Positions 19,718 through 28,059 of a DNA stretch of 41,329 nt are shown piece by piece. This DNA is from Terriglobales bacterium. GTDB taxonomy: Bacteria; Acidobacteriota; Terriglobia; Terriglobales; Acidobacteriaceae. The DNA lies in assembly GCA_015655195.1 (NCBI GenBank), contig JAATFM010000309.1:1-41329 (forward strand), written 5' to 3'. The notes below the pieces were generated by a model. That model saw only the letters and a list, made by a program, of their open reading frames with translations. It searched no databases and was not told the DNA's origin. Numbering within the stretch: the stretch's first letter is position 1; each line of letters opens with the position of its first letter. Made by a program: the position numbers and the translations under genes.

Positions 19718-21178
19718 ATGAGAGAAGAGACGATGCAACGAGTAGCGCAGAGAGCGACGAATCAACTTCCCCTGATCGGGATGCTGTTGTTGGCCTTCAC
19801 CACAGGTTGTGCTGGCGGTGGCAACTCAGGCGGCAACACGGCGGTCCCGCCCGCGGGAACGCAGAACACGAAGTCCTATATCTACGCGGGCACGCAGAGC
19901 GCAGACGGCTACGATAACTTCCCCTATGGCCTGCGCTTCGGTTATGGCGGCGCATGGACTTCGAGCCAGGATGATACGAGCAGTTACTTCACCTATCAGA
20001 ACGACGGCCACGACGGCTACCAGGGAGCGAGTGCAATCCTTACCGGGCCGAACAGCGAAGTGATTCTGCCCTACGACGATCCTGTTACCGGGAGTTATGC
20101 GGGCAGCGGGTTTTTCACGCTGACTCCCGTTGTTGCCGGAGCGCCTCCGGGGAGTGGCGGCTATGCCGTGGAGCTGCCGGGCGAGGGCCAGTTGCTGCGT
20201 CCGGATACCGAGACCCCTATCGGCGGCGAATCAGGCGAGGATGCGCTGAATCCAAGCTCCCCGATGGTGGGTCCGGTGATTTCGGCGTCGAGCGCGGTGT
20301 GCCCCAGTCTGAAGGGAAACGTAACTTTTCAGTTCATTGCGCTTGGCTCGCAGTTCGCGCAGGACCTGATCGAGCATGTGGTCTACGGCAGTGTGCAGAT
20401 CAGCGGCTCGGGCACGAACTTCACCTTCTCCAACCTGAACATGTACGGATTTGCGGAAGACTCGCTCTCGCCTGACCCGTGGCCGGCAGGGGCCTGCGGC
20501 ACCACCCAGGCAGGCTACGTCATCAGCAGCAACGCGACGGAACAGATATACGCGGAAGGGAACTTTGCAGAAAGCGGTCCCTCTACTGGCGTCTACCCGC
20601 TCACCACCGCGATCAGCCCCTCCGGCCTCTTTGTGATGGATCAAGGCCAGGGGTCGCCATATTTCGCCAATGATCTGCCCGGTGCGACCAGCATGTTGGG
20701 TTTGGTGGGAGTGCAACAACCGGCCAGCGCGCTCGACACCGGCAACGTGGTCGGCGCGAAGTATCTCGGCTTTGAATATGACGCGCTGGATGTTGGTTTA
20801 GCCCACAATGCTTCCAATCCTGTCTCGTTCAGCCAGGGATCGGGAACGACGATGACCGGCGGAGGCTACGCGAACGACGATGTGACGCAGACGCCGGCAA
20901 CTAACATCTCCATCGACCTTGGCCAGCAGGACTCATCCAACAACGGTTTGTACAAAAACGTAACGGTGATAGTGCCGGATACCTACCAGGGCTGCATCAA
21001 TGAACCTTTTGGCGGCACGGATGCAAACGGCAACCCGACCTGCACTTTTTCCGGTGTTGCCGTGGCGGGAAACGTGGCGGGGAAGTTTGTGCTCTTTGTT
21101 TCCGTCAACGATTTAAGCCAGGTAATCAGCCATTATTCGCCATATGCGACTCTTCAGTTTTTCCTGTATCAGCAGTAA
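19718..21178 (+). CDS. Putative exported lipoprotein of unknown function (start could also be 19733)
   Basis: Hydrophobic N-terminus ending LLLAFTTGCAGGGNSGG; no family recognised; co-directional after the receptor gene. Confidence 0.7.
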   Translation: MREETMQRVAQRATNQLPLIGMLLLAFTTGCAGGGNSGGNTAVPPAGTQNTKSYIYAGTQSADGYDNFPYGLRFGYGGAWTSSQDDTSSYFTYQNDGHDGYQGASAILTGPNSEVILPYDDPVTGSYAGSGFFTLTPVVAGAPPGSGGYAVELPGEGQLLRPDTETPIGGESGEDALNPSSPMVGPVISASSAVCPSLKGNVTFQFIALGSQFAQDLIEHVVYGSVQISGSGTNFTFSNLNMYGFAEDSLSPDPWPAGACGTTQAGYVISSNATEQIYAEGNFAESGPSTGVYPLTTAISPSGLFVMDQGQGSPYFANDLPGATSMLGLVGVQQPASALDTGNVVGAKYLGFEYDALDVGLAHNASNPVSFSQGSGTTMTGGGYANDDVTQTPATNISIDLGQQDSSNNGLYKNVTVIVPDTYQGCINEPFGGTDANGNPTCTFSGVAVAGNVAGKFVLFVSVNDLSQVISHYSPYATLQFFLYQQ

Positions 21179-21260
21179 TTCTCACGCGATGCGCTGCCCA
21201 TGGGCGGCAGGCGGGGTAAGAACGACGATGTATCTGTTTTCTGAATTTGAGAGGGGCTTT

Positions 21261-24200
21261 ATGTCGCAACAAGGTGGTTCGATTCGCGCTTCGTGGAATC
21301 GGGTGGTTCTCTTAATTCTGACTGTCTTTGCGCTTGCGGGATTTGCGGACGCGCAGAACCTTGCGTTCCAGCCCGGCGTATCTTCCGCGTATGCGGGCGA
21401 TCCAACGCAAACAAACGCCACAAGCGTCTCCGGCGCCTCTTTTACGGGAGTGCCTACCAGTCTCGTGCTGGGACGGCAGCCAGGCTCGGTGGCCTTTGAC
21501 GCGGCCGGGAACTTCTACATCATGGATGCGGGAAATAGTATCGTGCGCGTAGTGGCGGCGAGCAATAACCCTATTCCAACGTTGCCCGGAGTTACAGTGC
21601 AGGCGGGGCACGTCTATACCGTCGCCGGCACCACGAATCAACCGGGCACCAGCCCTCCGTGCAGCGCCACCGGCGCGGATGTCTATGGCAATGGCTGCCC
21701 CGCCACCGTGGCCAGTGTTTCCGGACCCTTCCTCGCCGTCGATGGGAACAGCAATGTCTATGTCGCGGCGAACTATGGGAGCCAGGTGCGCGTCGTTTAC
21801 GGAGGAAAGGGCACACTGCAAGGGATCAGCAACCCGCAGCAGGGGTATATCTATGCGCTGACGAACGCATCCAATTCGGATTCGCAGACTGACGGCACAA
21901 GCGGCCCCGCTGTGAATGCCGTCACGCCCAATATCACTGCAATGACGACCGACACCTATGGCAATGTCTACATCTTTGACGGCGGCTCATACGAGCTTCT
22001 GCTGGTTTATCAAGGTGGAAACCTGCCACCGGGCTTTTTCAATGGAGCTACACCGGTTCCGGGCAACATTTACCTGTTGACCGATGATGAACATTCCTGC
22101 ACCGACACGACGAATCTCTGTAATGGACAACCGATTGCGCAGGTTTACTACAACGGTATTGGCATGATGTCGACGGATGCTTCCGGCAATCTCTATATCG
22201 ATGACAATGAAGACAGCGAGATACGCGCGGTCTACGTGGCGGGTACGCTAAATGGCGTGACCGATCCGGTTCCGGGCAATATCTATGCGGTCGCGGGCAA
22301 TGGAAGCAATGGGCCTCCCGTCAATGGCAGCCAGGCGACTGCTTCGTCCCTGAGTCTGCCCTATCAGGGCGGCGGAATCGCCGTTGACAGCATCGGGGAA
22401 TTGTACTTCACGGGCAGCCTGTCCGGGGGCTCGGAAGGCATCTATAAGGTCGATACTTCGGGAGTGTTGACGACCGTGTTTGGTGGAAGTGCTCCCTGCA
22501 CCACGGCCACGGATCCGCTGAACGATGGTTGCATCGCAACTGCTGTAAATACCGCCGCATTTTATGGCCTCGTCGTTGATAGCACAGGCAATCTTTACGG
22601 ATCGGACTATAACTTTGGCCCGAGTGTGATCCTCAAGTCCACGGTGTCGACGACAACGATCGATTATTCCGGCACCATTGGCCTTTCCTCTCAGAGCCAG
22701 ACGATAGCGGTCGCGAATACGGGAACTCAAGCTCTCCAATTCAGCAATCTTGCCTTTACCGGACCGTTCAACCAGGTGTTGACGGGATCGAACGATTGCT
22801 CCAACTCCACGTCTCTGGCCAGCGGAGAAAGCTGCCAGATCGGCGTCAGCTTTCTGCCGACAGCGGCGGGAACGGTTGCCGGAACCATCACCATATCCAG
22901 CAATGCGCTCGATGCGACCAACGGCTCGAACGTCGTTGTCCTGAACGGAGTAGCCGCGCAGGCAAGCAGCACAACGTATCTTGCCATATCTCCCAGCGCT
23001 CCGGCAGTTGCCAATGTGGGCCAGCAGGTGACCTTCAGCGCGACCGTGGAGCCGCTGATTGGCGATTCGCTGATTCCCAGCGGCACCGTTGCCTTTATGA
23101 ACGGGGCAACACAACTGGGGACAGGAACCATTACGAATGGCGTGGCTACCTTTACTACTAGCAGCCTTGCGGCGGGCACATACCCGGTCACCGCGGTTTA
23201 CAGCGGCGACGCCAACTTTCTTACCAGCACGTCCACTCCCGTCGGTCTGACTGTTTCCACCACTCCGGCTGCGATCATCACCCTCACCTCATCGGCCACC
23301 ACGGCGAATAGCGGCCAGAGCGTTACGTTGACTGCGACCGCTGCCGCATTCTCCGGAACAGGCGTGCCAACCGGCACGATCACCTTTCAGGATGGCGGAA
23401 ATCTGCTGCCCAACAGCACTGTAACGTTGAGCGGAGGCACGGCGGTTCTGAACACGACCGCGCTGCCCCCTGGAAACAACGAGCTGATCGCGGTCTATAA
23501 CGGCGACAGCAACTTTGCCGCAAATGCGTCTGCCGACCTACTGGTGAATGTGACTGCTTCCGGGCAGTTGCAGTTCACTCCCGGAGTAATCTCGCTGGTT
23601 ACGGGAAGCTACTTTACTCCGACGAATACCTCCGGCGGTGTCATTGCCACTGACAGCTATGACAACGTCTATTTCATTGCCACCAATGGGGCGCTCGCCT
23701 ACAATGGGCAGCTCGATGTGATTGCTTCGGGCAACGGAGCGATTCCCGGCGTGACCAATCCGGTAAGTGGGACTCTGTATACGATTGGGACAGGCACGGC
23801 TTGCCCTGGCACTCCGGCCGCACCCTGCGGAGACGGCGGCCCGGTGGCCCAGGCGTCCTTTGCCAGCTTAAGCTACCTGGCGGTGGATGCGCTCAACAAC
23901 ATCTATGTTGTCGATAAAGGTGTCATCCGCAAGATCTCCGCGGCAACGGGAACGATCAACACCGTAGCCGGAGTGTGGGGCACCACCGCCTATCCGGATA
24001 CGGGCTATAGCGGAGACAACGGACCCGCAACCAGCGCTCAGATTAGTGTCGCCGGTCTCTTTGTGGACCAGAACGGCAATATTTATTTTGCTGACAATGC
24101 CGATGTGCTCGTCCGCAGAGTGGATGGGCAGTCCGGCATCATCACGACAGTCGCCGGAACCACCGCTGGGGCGGGAACTTCGACAAATCGGGGGCCTGCC

Positions 24201-27200
24201 AATGAGTGCGTGGCTGTGCCATGCGGCGATGGGGGATTGGCGACTTCCGCAACATTTACAGAGCCTATAGGCGTCTTCGTCGATCCGGCGAATAACATCT
24301 ACATTGTCGACAGCGGATTCATCGATCAAAGCGACATCGTGGGCAATATCAATGTCGTGCGCCGGGTTGACGCGAAGACCGGCGTGATCTCTCTCTTTGC
24401 CGGCCAGTATGAAACGCAAGGCCCATACGGGCTGGCGCCTCCGACATGCAGCCCCGCCGCTGGTCCCTGCGGCGATGGCGGGCCAGCCACGAGCGCAGTC
24501 TTTGATGCCCTCACCAGCATCAGCGGCGACCATGCGGGAAATATCTACGTCACGGACAGCAATGTCGTGCGCGAGATCAACATCCAGACGGGGATCATCA
24601 ATACTGTCATCGGCAATGCCGCCAACGAAGGGGCTGGTGCGAGCGGTCAATGCGCCACTGCTCCCTGCGGCGACGGCGGACCCGCGACCAGCGCGTTCCT
24701 GAAAACTCCCAGGCAGATAGTTCTCGATGCCCAGGGAAACATGTACGTGAGCGATACCGGCACGGATGTCATCCGCGAGGTTACGGTTGCGCAGGGAGCA
24801 CTTTCCTACGGCAGCGAGAACCTCGGTACAACCAACCCGCAGACACTTACGCTCACGAATATCGGCACGCTGCCGTTGACCTTCAACGCTCTGTCGATTC
24901 CCGAGCCGAACTACGAGCAGCAGCCAAGCGGCGGCACGGATTGCACGGCTTCCACGGTCCTTGCGCCGGGCACGACCTGCCAGCTTGACATTGCATTCTT
25001 TCCGACGGCAACCGGATCGTTGCCCGGCAATGCAACCATCGCCAGCGACTCCACGAATGCCACCAGTGGCCTGAATACAGTTACGCTGACCGGCACGGGC
25101 GTTTCGCTCGGAGGAAGCACGGCGCAGGCCATTACCTTCCAGCCGATTCCCGCAGGCTTGAGCTATGGCTCGCAGGCAATTCTGTTAAGCGCTACGTCCG
25201 ACTCTGGCCTGCCGATCACCTATGAGGCAACCGGACCGGCAATAGTTTCAGGTTCAACGCTGACCATTACCGGAGCGGGTGCCGTGACTGTGACGGCCTA
25301 CCAGTTCGGCAACTCGGGATATGCGCCAGCCACGCCGGTATCGCAGAGCTTTACCGTGGCTCCGGCAACGCTGACTGTAGCCGCCACGAACGTTTCCCTC
25401 ACTGCCGGCACAGCGTTGCCTGCGCCTGCTTACACCATCAGCGGTTTCGTCAATAACGATACTCAGACAACAACCACAACCGGCGCGCCGTCGCTCACCG
25501 TGGTGGATTCTTCTGGAAAGACCTGGTCGGTAGGGTCAACGCTGCTCAACGGAACGTATACCATCACGGTTCAACAGGGGAATCTGGTGTTGAATGCGGC
25601 AGCGGCGGCGAACTACAAGTTCGTCCTTGAGAACGGCACGCTGACTGTCACCGGTACAACCGCCCAGACCATCACCTTCGCGCCCTTGAACGAGGTGACT
25701 TATGGAGCATCCGCTATCCAGTTGGCGGCGACAGCCAGCTCGGGGCTGCCCATCAGTTACACCGTGCAGGGACCGGCGACGGTGCTTGCCAACCTGCTTA
25801 CCATCACTGGAGCGGGACCAGTTGCAGTCACAGCCTCGCAAAGCGGTGATTCGCAGTACACCGCCGCCACGCCGGTCACGCAGGCATTCAACGTCGATAA
25901 GGCAGCTCTGAATGTTGTTGCCGTCAGCGCCAGCGTAGCGCAGGGCGCGCCGCTGCCTGCGCTTACTTACACGATTACCGGATTCGTGAACGGCGATTCG
26001 CAGGCAGTCGTCTCCGGCAATCCGATACTGACGACGACGGCGACCAGCGGCTCGCCCGTCGGGCAGTATCCCATCACGGTTTCCGTGGGAACGCTGACCG
26101 CGGCGAACTATACCTTTAATCCTGTTGTGGGTGGCACGCTCAACATCGTGACGCCGCAGACACAAACGATCAGCTTCCCCGCCATTGCCAATGCAACCTA
26201 CGGCGCGGCTCCGATCACGCTTACGGCAACGTCCAGCTCAGGGCTTGCGGTGTCGTATGCGGTGACCGGACCGGCAATGCTCTCCGGCAATATCCTCACG
26301 ATCACCGGCATAGGCCCAGTCGCAGTGACCGCGAGCCAGGCGGGCAACAGCGTCTATGGACCGGCTTCCTCCGTGACGCAGAGCTTCAGCGTCATTCCGG
26401 CAGTGCTGACGGTGACGGCCAACAACGCTACCAGGGCCGATAACCTTCCCAATCCGGCGTTCACTTACACGATCATCGGCTTCGTCAATGGCGATACGCA
26501 GCAGGTGGCAATCAGCGGCACTCCCGCGCTCACGACAACAGCAACCCTGACTTCCCCCGTCGGCCAATATCCCATTACGCCGGCCATCGGCGGTCTCAAC
26601 TCGCCCAACTACACCTTCGCGTTTGTTTCCGGAATACTGACTGTTACCGCGGGCGGTCCGGTGCCGGACTTCTCCCTCACCGCGTCTCCGCAGACGCTTT
26701 TGGTAGCCCAGGGGCAGATCGCGCAGACAACCATCACCATGGTTCCGGTGAACAACTATCAGGGGCTGGTAAGCCTGAGCTGCGGCACGCTGCCGGCGAA
26801 TGTGACCTGCACATTTACTCCCACGTCTCTCTCGTCGAATGGAATGAACGCTCCCGTGACCACCACTCTCACGGTCAACACGAACAGCGCCTCGCCTGTG
26901 GTTGGGCAGATACAGCCCAGAGGCAAAACGCCGGTTGTTGAGGCGGCTTTGTGGTGGCTTCCTGCAGGCGTCATGGGATTGTTCCTGGCCTTCCGCCGGA
27001 AGCGGTTCTCGAAATACTTGAGAATGCAACAGTGGCTGATGCTCTTGACGTTGCTTGTTGGAGCCGCGGGGCTTACGGCCTGCGGTGGAGGAACCAGCAC
27101 GTCCGGCGGCACAGTTGCGAGTCCGGGCAACAGCACCTTCACCGTGACCGCGACAGACTCAAGCAGCAGCTCAACGCACGCGATCAATATCAGTCTCACC

Positions 27201-27209
27201 GTTCAATAA
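21261..27209 (+). CDS. Giant exported repeat protein: NHL-type beta-propeller blades, HYDIN-like and Ig-like domains, MBG-like domains, C-terminal membrane hairpin
   Basis: Start ATG at 21261 (MSQQGG..., signal peptide LILTVFALAGFADAQ); repeated CGDGGPATSA motifs; Ig-like FMNGATQLGTGTITNGVATFTTSSLAAGTYPVTAVYSGDANF; three MBG-like units. Confidence 0.85.
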   Translation: MSQQGGSIRASWNRVVLLILTVFALAGFADAQNLAFQPGVSSAYAGDPTQTNATSVSGASFTGVPTSLVLGRQPGSVAFDAAGNFYIMDAGNSIVRVVAASNNPIPTLPGVTVQAGHVYTVAGTTNQPGTSPPCSATGADVYGNGCPATVASVSGPFLAVDGNSNVYVAANYGSQVRVVYGGKGTLQGISNPQQGYIYALTNASNSDSQTDGTSGPAVNAVTPNITAMTTDTYGNVYIFDGGSYELLLVYQGGNLPPGFFNGATPVPGNIYLLTDDEHSCTDTTNLCNGQPIAQVYYNGIGMMSTDASGNLYIDDNEDSEIRAVYVAGTLNGVTDPVPGNIYAVAGNGSNGPPVNGSQATASSLSLPYQGGGIAVDSIGELYFTGSLSGGSEGIYKVDTSGVLTTVFGGSAPCTTATDPLNDGCIATAVNTAAFYGLVVDSTGNLYGSDYNFGPSVILKSTVSTTTIDYSGTIGLSSQSQTIAVANTGTQALQFSNLAFTGPFNQVLTGSNDCSNSTSLASGESCQIGVSFLPTAAGTVAGTITISSNALDATNGSNVVVLNGVAAQASSTTYLAISPSAPAVANVGQQVTFSATVEPLIGDSLIPSGTVAFMNGATQLGTGTITNGVATFTTSSLAAGTYPVTAVYSGDANFLTSTSTPVGLTVSTTPAAIITLTSSATTANSGQSVTLTATAAAFSGTGVPTGTITFQDGGNLLPNSTVTLSGGTAVLNTTALPPGNNELIAVYNGDSNFAANASADLLVNVTASGQLQFTPGVISLVTGSYFTPTNTSGGVIATDSYDNVYFIATNGALAYNGQLDVIASGNGAIPGVTNPVSGTLYTIGTGTACPGTPAAPCGDGGPVAQASFASLSYLAVDALNNIYVVDKGVIRKISAATGTINTVAGVWGTTAYPDTGYSGDNGPATSAQISVAGLFVDQNGNIYFADNADVLVRRVDGQSGIITTVAGTTAGAGTSTNRGPANECVAVPCGDGGLATSATFTEPIGVFVDPANNIYIVDSGFIDQSDIVGNINVVRRVDAKTGVISLFAGQYETQGPYGLAPPTCSPAAGPCGDGGPATSAVFDALTSISGDHAGNIYVTDSNVVREINIQTGIINTVIGNAANEGAGASGQCATAPCGDGGPATSAFLKTPRQIVLDAQGNMYVSDTGTDVIREVTVAQGALSYGSENLGTTNPQTLTLTNIGTLPLTFNALSIPEPNYEQQPSGGTDCTASTVLAPGTTCQLDIAFFPTATGSLPGNATIASDSTNATSGLNTVTLTGTGVSLGGSTAQAITFQPIPAGLSYGSQAILLSATSDSGLPITYEATGPAIVSGSTLTITGAGAVTVTAYQFGNSGYAPATPVSQSFTVAPATLTVAATNVSLTAGTALPAPAYTISGFVNNDTQTTTTTGAPSLTVVDSSGKTWSVGSTLLNGTYTITVQQGNLVLNAAAAANYKFVLENGTLTVTGTTAQTITFAPLNEVTYGASAIQLAATASSGLPISYTVQGPATVLANLLTITGAGPVAVTASQSGDSQYTAATPVTQAFNVDKAALNVVAVSASVAQGAPLPALTYTITGFVNGDSQAVVSGNPILTTTATSGSPVGQYPITVSVGTLTAANYTFNPVVGGTLNIVTPQTQTISFPAIANATYGAAPITLTATSSSGLAVSYAVTGPAMLSGNILTITGIGPVAVTASQAGNSVYGPASSVTQSFSVIPAVLTVTANNATRADNLPNPAFTYTIIGFVNGDTQQVAISGTPALTTTATLTSPVGQYPITPAIGGLNSPNYTFAFVSGILTVTAGGPVPDFSLTASPQTLLVAQGQIAQTTITMVPVNNYQGLVSLSCGTLPANVTCTFTPTSLSSNGMNAPVTTTLTVNTNSASPVVGQIQPRGKTPVVEAALWWLPAGVMGLFLAFRRKRFSKYLRMQQWLMLLTLLVGAAGLTACGGGTSTSGGTVASPGNSTFTVTATDSSSSSTHAINISLTVQ
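25123..26652 (+). repeat. Three tandem about 165-180-aa MBG-like units inside the giant protein
   Basis: Units begin AQAITFQPIP.., AQTITFAPLN.., TQTISFPAIA.. and share LPITY/LPISY..GPA..LTITG.G.VAVTA..G.S.Y..A and Y.I.GFVNGD.Q. Confidence 0.8.
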
Positions 27210-27392
27210 CCGGAGACTGGCATCACGAAATGATTTCGTGAATGGCAGAGAAGGCGCAGACGCACAGGGTGGAAGGATGTCACAGCCACCCAAAGACCCG
27301 AATCGTCTGCACCTTCTCGTTTCCACATGGAGTTTCCCTCCGCAGAAGGGGAAAACGCACGCTTGATCCGTGCGTGCATGGCTGCCTCCGCT

Positions 27393-27421
27393 GGGCACTG
27401 GGTTCTCAGTGCCCGATTTTT
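27393..27421 (+). terminator. Rho-independent-like terminator
   Basis: gggcactg-ggttct-cagtgccc followed by gattttt. Confidence 0.6.
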
Positions 27422-27540
27422 GGCAGATGTTACCTCCGGGCGTCGTGCATAGCTGGCTCTCTGCGCGGCGCCTTCTTTTTGACACGCAATTTCAGAAGCG
27501 CGTTCTCCCGAATTCCCGTTTTACAAATGACGCTGAGCCT

Positions 27541-28011
27541 ATGCAGAGAGCAAACCTCAATCCAATCTCATCCAATTTTCCGCCAGCCTGCCATCGGCCT
27601 GCCGCAAGCTTCGCAGAGCCGCAAACCGCTCTCAGTGCTCCCCGAAAGAGAACAAGGGTAAGCCGGCAACTTACGCCCGCCAAGATTGGCGTGGCATGGG
27701 AAAAGGTGCGGCGCGTCGTGCGCGACCTATGCCGCCAGCGCGGCCCGGAGTGCCTGCTTTGCCGCCTCTATGGAAGCCGGATTGAATTTCAGCTCACGGC
27801 AGATTATTCTCCCATCACTCTCGATCTTGAGGACGACCGGATCCTTGCGAGAATCGCCGGGAAGCGGCGGACCATCCGCATTGTGCGCATCAAGAGCGGC
27901 GGCTCAGGTTACGAATTTCGCAGGATGATCCGCTCCGCAACCTTCCTGCTCATCGAGCTGGTGCGCGAGGCAAGCAGAAAACAGCCTGTTGCAGATTGGT
28001 CAGGAGAATGA
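27541..28011 (+). CDS. Hypothetical protein (track start 27370 overlaps the terminator hairpin, internal ATG preferred)
   Basis: ORF with coding-like C-terminal part (IGVAWEKVRRVVRDLCRQRGPECLLCRLYGSRIEFQL); no family recognised. Confidence 0.45.
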   Translation: MQRANLNPISSNFPPACHRPAASFAEPQTALSAPRKRTRVSRQLTPAKIGVAWEKVRRVVRDLCRQRGPECLLCRLYGSRIEFQLTADYSPITLDLEDDRILARIAGKRRTIRIVRIKSGGSGYEFRRMIRSATFLLIELVREASRKQPVADWSGE

Positions 28012-28059
28012 CATTTTCCGCGGCATCGTCTCATCATCGGCAAAGCTATTACTGAACGC

